Translations under genes and position numbers: made by a program
Shown: piece by piece, positions 44,373-53,420 of the stretch
Layout: every line of letters begins with the position of its first letter
How positions within the stretch are numbered: the first letter of the stretch is position 1
Source: an uncultured Eubacteriales bacterium
GTDB taxonomy: Bacteria > Bacillota > Clostridia > Peptostreptococcales > Anaerovoracaceae
DNA length: 58,503 nucleotides
Assembly: GCA_900318105.1 (NCBI GenBank)
Contig: ONJG01000033.1
Coordinates: 1-58,503, forward strand
Reading direction: 5' to 3'
The notes under the pieces: model-generated
Seen by the model: the letters and a program-made list of their open reading frames with translations, nothing else
Told to the model about the DNA's origin: nothing
Databases searched by the model: none

Positions 44373-44403
44373 ATTCTATCACATAACTTCCATGTGGTAT
44401 ACT
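44373..44403. promoter_or_regulatory. back-to-back extended -10 promoters of yhaM and nadE with palindrome
   Basis: Minus-strand TGATAGAAT (-10 at 44373-44378) and plus-strand TGGTATACT (-10 at 44398-44403) are extended -10 boxes without clear -35s. Between them lies CACAT-aacttcc-ATGTG. Polymerase cannot occupy both, so the promoters should exclude each other, and the palindrome may bind a regulator. Confidence 0.55.
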
Positions 44404-44458
44404 GATTGCATCAAGCAAAAAACGCACTTTTTCGCACTTTTTTCGGGAGGAATTGGCA

Positions 44459-45217
44459 ATGGAATTTGATGCAAAAAGAGCCACAGAGGCCACGGTTAAA
44501 TGGATAAGGGACTGGTTTGAAACAAACGGACCGGGCTGCAACGCAATACTTGGAATAAGCGGTGGAAAAGACAGTTCCATAGCAGCGGCTCTCTGCGTCG
44601 AAGCCCTCGGCGCCGACAGAGTAATCGGTGTCATGATGCCAAATGGCGACCAAAGCGATATTAACATGGCAGAGCTCCTGGTTAATCACCTCGGAATCGA
44701 GCACCATGTCATCAACATCAAAGAGGCTTTTGATTCCATAATCAGTGAAATCGAAAAGACAGGCATCGAGGTCAGCAGCGACACGATTATCAATCTCCCA
44801 CCAAGGCTCAGAATGTCCACTCTTTATGCAGTGAGCCAGAGCCGTAAGGGCAGAGTCGTAAACACCTGCAACCTATCGGAGGACTGGGTCGGCTACTCCA
44901 CCAGATACGGTGATTCGGTCGGAGATTTCTCGCCTATGTCCTGCTTTACAACGGCAGAGATAAGAGCCATGGGCAGACATCTTGGAATTCCGTCCGTGCT
45001 CATAGAAAAGGTCCCAAGCGACGGCCTTTCGGGTATGAGCGACGAGGATAAGCTCGGCTTCACCTACGAGGTCCTCGACAGATACATCCGCACCGGGGAA
45101 ATAGACGATCCTGCTACAAAGGAGCGCATCGATTTCCTGCATAAAAAGAACCTCTTTAAACTGAGGTTCATGGACTGCTTCAAATACGACGGCGTCGAAG
45201 TCAAAGCAGGCGAGTAA
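44459..45217 (+). CDS. nadE: NAD synthetase (ammonia-type)
   Basis: 252 residues, without a glutaminase domain, so probably the ammonia-dependent form. The P-loop SGGKDSSIAAALC and the NLSEDWVGYSTRYGDSVGDFSP region are canonical. It converts nicotinic acid adenine dinucleotide to NAD. The start is taken at ATG 44459 (MEFDAKRAT), 8 bases after GGGAGG; a TTG two codons upstream would be too close to the ribosome site. It is followed by a good terminator. Confidence 0.92.
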   Translation: MEFDAKRATEATVKWIRDWFETNGPGCNAILGISGGKDSSIAAALCVEALGADRVIGVMMPNGDQSDINMAELLVNHLGIEHHVINIKEAFDSIISEIEKTGIEVSSDTIINLPPRLRMSTLYAVSQSRKGRVVNTCNLSEDWVGYSTRYGDSVGDFSPMSCFTTAEIRAMGRHLGIPSVLIEKVPSDGLSGMSDEDKLGFTYEVLDRYIRTGEIDDPATKERIDFLHKKNLFKLRFMDCFKYDGVEVKAGE

Positions 45218-45244
45218 GAGTATTCACAAGAAAACAGTTTACAT

Positions 45245-45272
45245 GAGCACCGGGAGTCCGGTGCTCTTTTGT
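45245..45272. terminator. intrinsic terminator after nadE
   Basis: GAGCACCGG/CCGGTGCTC with CTTTTGTT tail on the plus strand, two bases before the stop of the convergent regulator. Confidence 0.85.
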
Positions 45273-45274
45273 TA

Positions 45275-45559
45275 TCATTTCAGGCGCTCCAGCACCGCCT
45301 CATAGCCTCCCTCTCCGTAGTTCAGGCATTTATTTACTCGGCTTATGGTGGCGGAGCTCGCACCTGTCTCCTTGCTTATCTCACTGAAGACCGCACCGTC
45401 TCTCAGCATCCGTGCCACTTCAAGCCTGGACGACAGATCGAGCAGTTCCTTGATAGTCGCCACATCGTCAAAGAATTTGCGGGCTTCTTCTTCATCCTTA
45501 AGAGCAAGCACCGCTTTGTACAGTTGCTGCATGTTTTTCTTTTCTTTATCTGTAATCAT
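45275..45559 (-). CDS. YerC/YecD-type TrpR-fold transcriptional regulator
   Basis: 94 residues. The pattern TIKELLDLSSRLEVARMLRD then GAVFSEISKETGASSATISR is the TrpR-like helix-turn-helix of the YerC/YecD family. The start is ATG 45559 with AGGTG just upstream; a TTG at 45577 is possible. It is transcribed alone, from an extended -10 (TG-T-TATACT, 45598-45603). Target genes are unknown; the tryptophan link is only by fold. Confidence 0.85.
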   Translation of the reverse strand: MITDKEKKNMQQLYKAVLALKDEEEARKFFDDVATIKELLDLSSRLEVARMLRDGAVFSEISKETGASSATISRVNKCLNYGEGGYEAVLERLK

Positions 45560-45645
45560 CCGGGCACCTGCTTTCAATCAGTTTCGGGAATTACTGAGAG
45601 TATAACATAATTGTTTTGCACTTTAAAGCATTAAAGCGGATTGTT

Positions 45646-45674
45646 TTGCAATATCCTTCATATGAGTTTATTAT
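45646..45674 (+). promoter_or_regulatory. promoter of the DUF1461-YwaF pair
   Basis: TTGCAA (45646-45651), 17-base spacer, TATTAT (45669-45674), then six bases to the ATG. A leaderless transcript is likely. Confidence 0.6.
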
Positions 45675-45680
45675 TGGATT

Positions 45681-46433
45681 ATGTTTTTAGATAAAGTTCC
45701 GAGTGTAAAGAATACTAATCTCAGCAGCCGGGTCGCAGCTTTTGCTGCCTCGCTGCTCATACTGTTTATCCTCCTCCTGACTGCCACGGAGGCCCTTTGC
45801 TTTTGGGTTCCGAACTGGTGGAGAAATGAATATGCAAAGTACGATACACCGTCAAATGTCAGGGGCGAGATGTCGCTTGACGATGCGGTGCACGTGACCG
45901 AGGATATGCTGGATTACTGCGTCGGCAGACTCGATACCCTCGATGATACCGAGGCTGTAATAGACGGAGTCAGTGCACCCTTCTTTACGGACAGGGAAAA
46001 GCAGCATCTCTCAGACTGCCGCAATCTCTTTATGGCGGGCATGAGAGCGAGGTCTGTCTCCTTGCTGCTGGCTGCCGGCCTGATCTTATATATTTATGTA
46101 CACAATAAAAGCGGGACGCCCGCAGTTCTCGCGCGGGGATATCTCAAGACTCTGGCAGCCGTTCTGGTTGCCGCTGCTGCAATAGCGATTATCGCCGCCA
46201 TAGACTTTACATTCGTATTCACGGTCTTCCATAAAATATTCTTTAACAACGACCTCTGGATACTCTATCCGGATAAAGATAATCTGATCAACATAATGCA
46301 GGAGGATGTGTTCGCCGATGCCGCGATCTGGATAGCAGGTATGTGGGCTGCCGCGTGCGCCCTGCTCGGCATTGTGTCCCTGGCCGTAATACGTAGCTTG
46401 GGCCGTGCAGATAAGGGTGGAGCAAAGATATGA
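45681..46433 (+). CDS. DUF1461 (TIGR01906-type) membrane protein
   Basis: 250 residues. Four to five membrane helices surround an extracytoplasmic loop (about 45-110: VPNWWRNEYAKYDTPSNVRG...). The signature LYPDKDNLINIMQEDVFADA before the last helix is the hallmark of DUF1461. The family is uncharacterised in most bacteria. It overlaps the next gene (ATGA). No ribosome site precedes it; the promoter ends 6 bases before the ATG. Confidence 0.8.
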   Translation: MFLDKVPSVKNTNLSSRVAAFAASLLILFILLLTATEALCFWVPNWWRNEYAKYDTPSNVRGEMSLDDAVHVTEDMLDYCVGRLDTLDDTEAVIDGVSAPFFTDREKQHLSDCRNLFMAGMRARSVSLLLAAGLILYIYVHNKSGTPAVLARGYLKTLAAVLVAAAAIAIIAAIDFTFVFTVFHKIFFNNDLWILYPDKDNLINIMQEDVFADAAIWIAGMWAAACALLGIVSLAVIRSLGRADKGGAKI

Positions 46434-47215
46434 TGAGCCATTTTGCATGGACTATTGATGTCCCGCCTATGTATGGCGAGCTCCATATCTTCCTCGCCAT
46501 ACTCTACATATGCGCTGCTGTTATCCTCACTAGATTTGCCCTGAGGCTTGGTTATGACGAAAGGATACGGCTGTTTTCTTTCGCCGGCTGGATCCTCCTC
46601 GCATCCGAAGTCTTCAAGCAGCTGTTCGTTTATCAGGTGGTAAACGGTGGTGTATATAATTTCTGGTATCTTCCTTTTCAGCTCTGCTCCGTCCCGATGT
46701 ATCTTTGCATACTTCTTCCGCACCTGAGCAGGAAAAATCAAAAGACCGTGCTGACATTTATGCTCGGCTACACTTTTGTAAGCGCTGTAGCCACGTTCAT
46801 ATTCCCCGAGGACATATTGAGGCCTTATATCATACTGACAATTCATGGCTTTGACTGGCACGCCGTGCTTCTCTTTATATCCCTGACGATAGGCCTCAGC
46901 GGCATGGCAGATACTTCGTTCAAAGGCTTTCTGAGAGCCACGTATCTGTTCCTTGCGCTGGCAGCTGTAGCCGTGCTCATAAATATCATAACGGAGCTAT
47001 ATTCATCAACAGCCGGCTGCAAGATAAGAGGCTATGCCAATATGTTCTACCTGTCACCCTTCCATTCATCCAATCAGCCGATAGTAAGCAGCGTAGAAGC
47101 TTCACTCGGCAGAATCCCCGCAATGATTCTGTACACCATCAGCATTATTTCAGCTTCCGGGCTGGTAAATTATTTCTTCCACCGCAAAAACCATAACGGC
47201 GTTGCCGTAATGTAG
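46430..47215 (+). CDS. YwaF/TMEM164-like membrane protein (TIGR02206 type)
   Basis: 261 residues with seven membrane helices. The FWYLPFQLCSVPMYLCILLP, LGYTFVSAVATFIFPEDILR and MFYLSPFHSSNQP regions match the YwaF/TMEM164 family, of which the eukaryotic member is a phospholipid acyltransferase. Function in bacteria is unknown. It overlaps the DUF1461 stop by four bases and uses a GTGGAG site, so the two are co-translated. They may act together on the envelope. Confidence 0.8.
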   Translation: MMSHFAWTIDVPPMYGELHIFLAILYICAAVILTRFALRLGYDERIRLFSFAGWILLASEVFKQLFVYQVVNGGVYNFWYLPFQLCSVPMYLCILLPHLSRKNQKTVLTFMLGYTFVSAVATFIFPEDILRPYIILTIHGFDWHAVLLFISLTIGLSGMADTSFKGFLRATYLFLALAAVAVLINIITELYSSTAGCKIRGYANMFYLSPFHSSNQPIVSSVEASLGRIPAMILYTISIISASGLVNYFFHRKNHNGVAVM

Positions 47216-47269
47216 AGACCATTGACCTCCGGAGGCAGGCTCCTCCGGTAAAAGAGGATACTATCAGTG

Positions 47270-47374
47270 CATAATACTTTCATCCCTCTATAATTAAAAG
47301 AACAAAAGAGACGCATTGCTGCGTCTCTTTCGTTCTTGTCTTGTAGATATTGTAAGAGGGATGAAAGTATTATG
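47270..47374. repeat. 105-bp element with perfect 20-bp terminal inverted repeats and inner hairpin
   Basis: CATAATACTTTCATCCCTCT (47270-47289) is repeated inverted at 47355-47374. Inside, AAAGAGACGC/GCGTCTCTTT (47305-47330) makes a terminator-like hairpin with a T-run. The arrangement resembles a small MITE or a long terminator; no clear target-site duplication was found. The rest of 47216-47543 contains one further hairpin (CCGGAGG/CCTCCGG, 47229-47248) after the YwaF stop, and no gene. Confidence 0.6.
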
Positions 47375-47488
47375 GTGTAGTTAGTTATTTCTAACTTCTT
47401 ACAATGAGATGATAGCATGGGTATTTCCTATTGTCAAGGTAGGAAATAAAATATTTTAAAAAATTTTCGTATAATTTCAAATCATCCG

Positions 47489-47524
47489 AAAAAAACGCCC
47501 CTGCCGCTTTGGCAGAGGCGCTCT
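47489..47524 (-). terminator. terminator of the 2-hydroxyacyl-CoA dehydratase unit
   Basis: Minus-strand GCGCCTCTGCC/GGCAGGGGCG stem followed by seven Ts, 20 bases after the stop of the 56-residue gene. Confidence 0.85.
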
Positions 47525-47543
47525 TTTAAAGTCTGCTTATCCT

Positions 47544-47714
47544 TTACAGATGCTGATCCCTCGGAATCCTGTCATACCATTTGAGCAGCAGAGGTTCAAT
47601 CATCGAAGTCATCTTCATGTCAATATTGAAGAAATAGACTGTAAATGTTACCACGAAGAACGCGAGTCCTCCTGTCAGAACATATAGCAGAATCTTAAGT
47701 AATGTCTTTTTCAT
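47544..47714 (-). CDS. 56-residue single-pass membrane protein
   Basis: A short gene with a proper GGAGG site before ATG 47714 (MKKTLLKILLYVLTGGLAFF) and one membrane helix. A charged ending (KMTSMIEPLLLKWYDRIPRD) follows. It lies 20 bases after the 532-residue dehydratase subunit and before the terminator, so it belongs to that transcript. A longer frame start at 47765 would overlap the upstream gene. No family recognised. Confidence 0.65.
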   Translation of the reverse strand: MKKTLLKILLYVLTGGLAFFVVTFTVYFFNIDMKMTSMIEPLLLKWYDRIPRDQHL

Positions 47715-47733
47715 CTTTAGCCTCCTGTTGTCT

Positions 47734-49332
47734 CTACCATGAATTGTCATCATCGAGAATCTCAAGAGTAGGATCGAGAGGTTCTTCCTGCATAACTGTT
47801 CTCATGTACTGGTTGACCTGGTCCCTTACGCCCTGTCTGTTGATGACACGCGGATCGAAGAGCTGGTGATCTACCCAGATCAGAGGAACGCCGAGTTCTC
47901 TTGCTCTGTCCTCGAAGAGTCCGTGCATGCCATCCAGAGCCTTACATGTGATGTGCTCCCAGAGAATGATCATGTCCGCATTGTACTGCTCTACGAACTC
48001 GAATAGGTCGTCGAGGAGCACTTTGTATCCGCCGTGTGTACGGTTACGCATGATCATCTCCTCAGTCAGCATGGCCATGTCATAGTATGCCTGCTCTCTG
48101 TTTTCAGGAGTATCCGTCTCTGCAATCATCTCTGTGTTGATGCAGGAGAGCATGTCCGTCAGAGGCACTATGCCCCAGCAGTTCAGAAGCCATACGAGGA
48201 AGTCCATGTAGAAATGCGACTGAACGCCCCATACGATGGCTCTGTGTCTGTACTCCGGTGCTGCCATTTTCTGTTTCTTGTATGCCTTTTCGGCGAGCTT
48301 CATGAGCCTTCTGTCTGCTCTTTCGAACTCAGGCACCTTTCCGCAGATGGCCATGTAGTTGGTCTCTGTGTAGAGTGCGAGGTTGCCGCCGAAAATCTGC
48401 GGGTAATCCGTCTTGTTCATATCGAGCCACTCGTTGCGGCACTTTGTGGCGTAATTTACTCTCTTCGCACATTCGAAGTAGTAATCCCAGTCCCACTTGT
48501 GGCCTGTGTGCTCTTCGATGAACTTGATGGCACGTCTGATCTCCTCTGCAGCATAGTCCTGAACGTCGTCCTCTTTGTGGCGAAGCGGTGCAGGAAGCTG
48601 GAATACAGGAATGCCATCCTCTTTTTCAAGTCTCTTGGATATTACTCCGTTTCCGAGAAGCGAACCGTCGCAGGTTGTGTTGCACTGGATAGCGCATGCA
48701 CCGAAGATAGGCGCGTCATCGTCGATGGAAACGCCGGCCTCTGCCTCAGGCATCGGGCAAACGTCTCCCGGAAGTCCGTACTCCTGAGCCACATCGATAT
48801 AGTGCTCCATGGCATGCTGGTTGAGCAGCACGGATACATATGTGGACGGAGTCTCACGCGATGTGCACTTCAGATTCGGGAAACCCATCATGACTGCAGT
48901 CATCTCGTTCTCATCAACAAGCACGTTGATCTTTGAGAATTCCTCGTCATTGCCCACTCTTCTGTCGGCACGTGCCATGGTTTTGAGAAGTTTTGCAACG
49001 TCTATGATGATGAGGTCCTGCTGCTCATGGGTCATTCTGAGGTACTCACCTCTGAGACCCTGAGTGAAGCGGTCCACCATCATCGGTACTGCCAGATAGT
49101 TGGCCATCCAGCGGTATCTGAAGAAGAATTTTATGTTTCTCGGAACGACCATGAACTTGCCTAGAGTCAAGAGAATTCCGAGCCATCTTGAATAATCGTA
49201 AAGTGTGTCGCCAAGGCCGCGCCACTCACGGCGTTTTCTGACCTTGCCGCCCGGTTTATACAAATCACCATATTTCTTGTCACCCTTTATCTTTTCAGGG
49301 TTCACCATGGTCTCAAATTTTCTGACAGCCAT
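47734..49332 (-). CDS. 2-hydroxyacyl-CoA dehydratase family subunit, long form
   Basis: 532 residues. The region FGACAIQCNTTCDGSLLGNG and the later NADMIILWEHITCKALDGMHG resemble the alpha/beta subunits of 2-hydroxyacyl-CoA dehydratases. These bind a [4Fe-4S] cluster and remove water through ketyl radicals. An N-terminal extension of about 110 basic residues is longer than in typical members. It pairs with the subunit upstream (2-base gap). The activator ATPase and CoA-transferase that usually accompany these enzymes are not in the window, so the substrate (for example 2-hydroxyglutaryl- or aromatic lactyl-CoA) cannot be named. Confidence 0.78.
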   Translation of the reverse strand: MAVRKFETMVNPEKIKGDKKYGDLYKPGGKVRKRREWRGLGDTLYDYSRWLGILLTLGKFMVVPRNIKFFFRYRWMANYLAVPMMVDRFTQGLRGEYLRMTHEQQDLIIIDVAKLLKTMARADRRVGNDEEFSKINVLVDENEMTAVMMGFPNLKCTSRETPSTYVSVLLNQHAMEHYIDVAQEYGLPGDVCPMPEAEAGVSIDDDAPIFGACAIQCNTTCDGSLLGNGVISKRLEKEDGIPVFQLPAPLRHKEDDVQDYAAEEIRRAIKFIEEHTGHKWDWDYYFECAKRVNYATKCRNEWLDMNKTDYPQIFGGNLALYTETNYMAICGKVPEFERADRRLMKLAEKAYKKQKMAAPEYRHRAIVWGVQSHFYMDFLVWLLNCWGIVPLTDMLSCINTEMIAETDTPENREQAYYDMAMLTEEMIMRNRTHGGYKVLLDDLFEFVEQYNADMIILWEHITCKALDGMHGLFEDRARELGVPLIWVDHQLFDPRVINRQGVRDQVNQYMRTVMQEEPLDPTLEILDDDNSW

Positions 49333-49334
49333 CG

Positions 49335-50528
49335 CTACGCCTCCTTCTGAATCTTCTTGATGTCCATGCTCTCAATAAATGCCTGCACACGGGTGCGCAT
49401 CTGGCCGGATGTTCCGATTGAATACGGTCTGTCTACTGCAAGCACAGGCCATCCGTAGTCATCTCTGAGGATGGTGGATCCCATCATCTTTTCGTATGCC
49501 CACGGATCGCAGAACTTCATCTGCTGATAAATGATGCCGTCTGCTTTGTATTCTCTGGCCATTTCATCAACGTATGAGCGGCGTCCGTCCATGGTCGGCG
49601 TGTCCATCATACGCGGACACTCAGCTCTGTACATATATGCTCTGCAGATCTGAGTAAGAGCGTCCTCGTCATCGGTGAGGTATATAGGATCTCTGCCCGG
49701 AAGCGAGCCATAGCAATATCTGTCAGCACACACAAACGCGCCGCTGTCTTCGACGATCTTGATGAAGTCCGTATCATCAACTTCCGAGCCGACTACGAGA
49801 ACTCTGGCCTTGAACCATGGTTTCGGATCGGGTTTTCTCTTTTTGAGTTCCTCGAGCGTCTCTTCGAGTTTGTCGATGAGGAGGTGTTTGGGTGCTGCGT
49901 AAGTTGCCAGCGTGATTACGTTGTACTCGTAACCTGTAATGGTCGGCTGATCGAGCTTGCGGAAGTCTCCGATTGCTCTGATGAGCTCGCAGACTTTGTT
50001 GTAGTCCTCGACAGCCTTTCTGATTGCTGCATCAGATGTATCGATTCCATAGTTCTCGGCCAGCGGCTTGAGGATATGGTTTTTGCACTGCAGCACGTAA
50101 AGATCGAGACCGTTGTAGTCGGCCTTCATCGGAATCTCCATGTAGTCAAAGAAGAATCCCGGTTTGTCTTTGCCCATGGCTTTGAGCAAATCCATATTCT
50201 CTACGCAGCGATTGAGCATCGTGCAGCCGTCGGGTGTGATGCAAGCATCAAGATAGTTGTAGCCTCCCTCGAGGGCTCTTTCGAGAATTGCCCTTGAATA
50301 TTCGCAAAGGAAGCTGGTCAGATAATAAGTACCCACATCAATCGAACCCGTGCGGGGCGCACGCAGTCTGGACGAGAAGCATCCCGGAAGATTGATGAGA
50401 GGTTCGGGCACGTTTTCGCACATATAGCCTATGCACTTCATGCCCTCTTCCTGAGCCTGTCTGATGAGGTCGTTGTTGGCCTCCTGAAGCAGGTCCTCAA
50501 AGTAGATAAGGTGCTTAAGGTCTTTCAT
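49335..50528 (-). CDS. 2-hydroxyacyl-CoA dehydratase family subunit
   Basis: About 397 residues. GMKCIGYMCENVPEPLINLP with GCFSSRLRAPRTGS and the GGYNYLDACITPDGCTMLNR segment contain the cysteines and fold of HgdB/FldB-like subunits. I prefer ATG 50528 (MKDLKHLIYFEDLL), which follows GAGGGAG; an in-frame ATG at 50555 has a poorer site. It is the first gene of a three-gene unit. Oxygen-sensitive enzymes of this class support a strictly anaerobic host. Confidence 0.78.
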   Translation of the reverse strand: MKDLKHLIYFEDLLQEANNDLIRQAQEEGMKCIGYMCENVPEPLINLPGCFSSRLRAPRTGSIDVGTYYLTSFLCEYSRAILERALEGGYNYLDACITPDGCTMLNRCVENMDLLKAMGKDKPGFFFDYMEIPMKADYNGLDLYVLQCKNHILKPLAENYGIDTSDAAIRKAVEDYNKVCELIRAIGDFRKLDQPTITGYEYNVITLATYAAPKHLLIDKLEETLEELKKRKPDPKPWFKARVLVVGSEVDDTDFIKIVEDSGAFVCADRYCYGSLPGRDPIYLTDDEDALTQICRAYMYRAECPRMMDTPTMDGRRSYVDEMAREYKADGIIYQQMKFCDPWAYEKMMGSTILRDDYGWPVLAVDRPYSIGTSGQMRTRVQAFIESMDIKKIQKEA

Positions 50529-50705
50529 TATTTGTTTCTCCCTCTTGTCACTCATGCAGCCTGCAGACAGACTGCAAAACTATCGGTTCTGATAGCGTTA
50601 ACATGTTGGGATAATTCTATCACGGAGCCGCAATCCTACACAATAAAAATAAGAAACTAAACACAAAAAAACAGTTTCCATAAGTTTGATAAACTGCTCA
50701 TTAAT

Positions 50706-50738
50706 AACGGTGAAGCCTGATGAGGCTCCACCGTTTTT
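50706..50738. terminator. terminator between brnA and the dehydratase unit
   Basis: AACGGTG-AGCC / GGCT-CACCGTT stem with TTTTTCTT on the plus strand; the minus side has a weaker T-rich tail. Confidence 0.75.
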
Positions 50739-50747
50739 CTTATACGC

Positions 50748-51065
50748 TCAGAGATACTTTTCTATCTGATTATTATCCTCCAGGATATCTTCAAGTATGC
50801 GGCTTAGGACGCTCGTGTATCCTTTTCCCAGAGATCTCGCTTTTTCAAGAGCTTTTGGGGACAACCTTAAAGATACTGTTTCCTTTCTGCGTTTTTTTCT
50901 GTTCAACTCTGAGACACTTTTGAATTTGCTCAGCTGTTCAGGTGTAAGGGGCGGATTATCCTCATCGAATGCAACTGCGCTACTCTCGAGTTCCCTAAGT
51001 ACGTTTATTTGAGCCTCTGTGAGCCGAGGCAGATTATTAATATCTATTTCTATTTTGTTTTTCAT
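50748..51065 (-). CDS. brnA: BrnA-type antitoxin (orphan)
   Basis: 105 residues. The C-terminal part KKRRKETVSLRLSPKALEKA and the following RSLGKGYTSVLSRILEDILE is the ribbon-helix-helix domain of BrnA antitoxins. BrnA normally neutralises the RNase BrnT and represses its own promoter. A GAGGTG site precedes ATG 51065. An upstream in-frame extension to 51119 is a fragment of the toxin gene. Without a toxin the gene is probably an orphan repressor. Confidence 0.75.
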   Translation of the reverse strand: MKNKIEIDINNLPRLTEAQINVLRELESSAVAFDEDNPPLTPEQLSKFKSVSELNRKKRRKETVSLRLSPKALEKARSLGKGYTSVLSRILEDILEDNNQIEKYL

Positions 51066-51119
51066 AGTAAACACCTCGCTCCTCTTTTGTTCTTTTTCAA
51101 CGTCCCATTCAAAGCGCAT
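51066..51119 (-). pseudogene. remnant of the brnT toxin start
   Basis: Eighteen codons, reading MRFEWDVEKEQKRSEVF, keep the N-terminal signature of BrnT toxins (x-F-E-W-D-x-x-K). The reading then passes directly into brnA; the remaining about 75 residues of the toxin are deleted. The AAAGGAACC ribosome site and the promoter upstream are intact. Confidence 0.6.
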
Positions 51120-51136
51120 GGATGGTTCCTTTCTAT

Positions 51137-51165
51137 ATTTTAAAATAGTGCAATACTTTTTGCAA
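51137..51165 (-). promoter_or_regulatory. promoter and operator-like repeats of brnA
   Basis: TTGCAA (51160-51165), 17-base spacer, TAAAAT (51137-51142). Two copies of TGCAATAC, 4 bases apart, cover the -35 region and could be the BrnA binding sites. Confidence 0.6.
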
Positions 51166-51182
51166 TACGCATTTTCCGAATA

Positions 51183-51220
51183 AAAAACAGGGCGGAGAGC
51201 CTTTCCGTCCTGTTGTCTTT
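51183..51220 (-). terminator. terminator after the copper ATPase gene
   Basis: AACAGGACGGA/TCCGCCCTGTT stem with TTTTTTA tail on the minus strand. Confidence 0.8.
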
Positions 51221-51301
51221 TTCGATGGCTCGATTATATCCGAGTTTCCGTCTTTTTCAATCAGTATTCTGTGAAGTTTGTTTCACCTGGCGTTCACAAA
51301 G

Positions 51302-53420
51302 CTAACTGAGTTTGACAAGGTTGAGTCTCAGGGCGTTCATGCATACGCAGAAGCTCGAGAGGCTCATGGCTGCGGCCGCTATCATCGGGCTCAGTGTCCA
51401 TCCGTGGAAAATCGCTGTATACGCACCCGCGGCCAGTGGTATAAGCAGTATATTGTAGAAGAATGCCCAGAACAGATTCTCATGGATGTTCCTGAGAGTG
51501 GCACGGCCGAGCTTGATTGCTTTTACGGCGTCGGAGATGCTGCTGCCCGTAAGGACGACATCGGCAGCATCAAGTGCGACATCTGTGCCCGCTCCTATGG
51601 CTATTCCTACATCGGCACGGGTGAGCGCCGGTGCATCATTGATGCCATCTCCAACCATCGCGGTCCTTCCCTGCTCCATCAACTTTCTTACAGCCTCTTC
51701 CTTTCCATCCGGCAGCACTTCCGCCACGACTTCATCCATTCCGACCTCAGCCGCTATGGCTTCTGCGGTCTTTTGTTTGTCTCCCGTTATCATCACGGTC
51801 CTGATGCCCAGGCTCTTAAGGTCTGCTATGGCAGCTTTGCTGTCTTCCCTTACTGAGTCGGCAAGTGCTATCACGCCGAGTAGTTTTCTTCCCTTGCAGA
51901 AATATACAGGAGTCTTTCCCGCGTGGCTGAACTCCTCAGTTTCCTTCTGGATATGTTCCATATCCTCCTCGCTTACTTTGTTTTTAATCATGAAAGTTGC
52001 ATTGCCGCCTGCTATTCTGACTGCATCACTGCCCACCCAGGTAAAAGCGGCAACTCCGCCTCCCGGGGCTTCTTCGAAATCACTTATGCGCATCGTGGTG
52101 CTTCCGAAGTGCTCACATATGGCTCTGGCCAGAGGATGCTCGGATCTCGACTCGATGGCAGCAGCCACCTCTTCGAGTTCTTTTTTATCTACGCCCTTGC
52201 AGGTAAAGACATCCGTCACCTTTGGGTCGCCTCCGGTAATGGTACCGGTCTTATCCAGCGCCATTATCTCTATGCGGCCTGTATGTTCAAGCGACGCTGC
52301 AGTCTTAAAAAGAATGCCGTTTCTCGCTCCTACGCCGGATCCCACCATTATGGCTACAGGCGTGGCAAGTCCAAGTGCGCACGGACAGCTTATGACAAGC
52401 ACGGCAATCGCTCTTTCAAGCGCTGCAGCAGTGCCTGCGCCCAGCAGCATCCATATGACGAATACCGCAACTGCGATAGCAATCACTGCCGGTACGAATA
52501 TGCCGGATATCTTATCCGCTGTCCTGGCTATAGGTGCCTTGGTGGCTGCAGCATCGGATACAAGGTCTATTATCTTGGCCAGAGTGGTATCCTCACCTAC
52601 ACGCGTGGCCCTGGCACGAATGAATCCGGATTTATTAATAGTTGCGGCAGAGACTGTGTCTCCTACGCTCTTGTCCACAGGCATGCTCTCTCCGGTGAGC
52701 GCGGACTCATCGACGGCAGTGCTGCCCTCGATGATCTCGGCATCGACCGGAATTCTCTCTCCCGGCCTTATGACCACGACCTCCCCCTCACGCACATAGT
52801 CGATGCCGACGATGAGTTCCTCACCATCGCGCTCAACCTGCGCCGTCTCGGGCACCATCTTAATGAGCGCCTTCAGAGCGTCTGTCGTCCGCCCCTTCGA
52901 CATGGCTTCCAGCATTTTGCCCACGGTGATAAGTGTGACTATCATGGCGGCTGACTCAAAATAGAGCCTGTGCATCGATGCCATCTGGGCATCGTCATGC
53001 AGCGAAACAGAAACCGAGCCGTTCATTCCGCCGATTATTTCAAAAAAGAGTACATAAGCGCTCCAGAGAAACGATACTCCCGAACCCATAGCTACCAGTG
53101 TGTCCATATTGGGCCCGCCGTGCATCAGACCTCTGAATCCGTTAATAAAGAAATTGCGGTTTATGTACATGATGACTGCAGCGAGAACCATCTCTATGAT
53201 TGCAATCGCCGGCGCAGTTAATCCTCCGCTTGCCGATCCGGCCTCTCCGATTCCGGGCGGCCAGTTCCACATCACAACGCCCATGGAGAAATACATGAGC
53301 ACTAAAAGAAGCAGCACCGAGAGCATCAGCCTCTTTTTCAGTTTAGGCGTTTCTTTGTCCTCGAGAGCTTCTTCTTGTTTCTTTACCTTTTCAAGATAGT
53401 TCCTTTGTTCAAAAGGGGGA
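51302..53420 (-). CDS. copA: P1B-type copper-exporting ATPase, catalytic part (reached by +1 frameshift)
   Basis: About 690 residues after the join. CPC motif in VISCPCALGLATP, phosphorylation site DKTGT, SEHPLA His-Pro, GDGINDAPAL hinge, and Cu(I)-type residues YN (AFFYNILL) and SS (MSLSSFCVCMNAL) in the last helices. It expels Cu(I). This frame has no start codon near its real beginning: between the metal-binding domain stop (53409) and the first helix it reads RPPFEQRNYLEKVKK with no ATG/GTG/TTG. The domain upstream would join it by a +1 shift at TTT-TGA (53409-53414). A long in-frame start at 53503 would encode an unrelated peptide. Confidence 0.85.

Noticed and set aside
47170-47418. Minus-strand 82-residue frame after the YwaF gene
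   Set aside because: It runs through the inverted repeats, has no ribosome site and no recognisable protein character.
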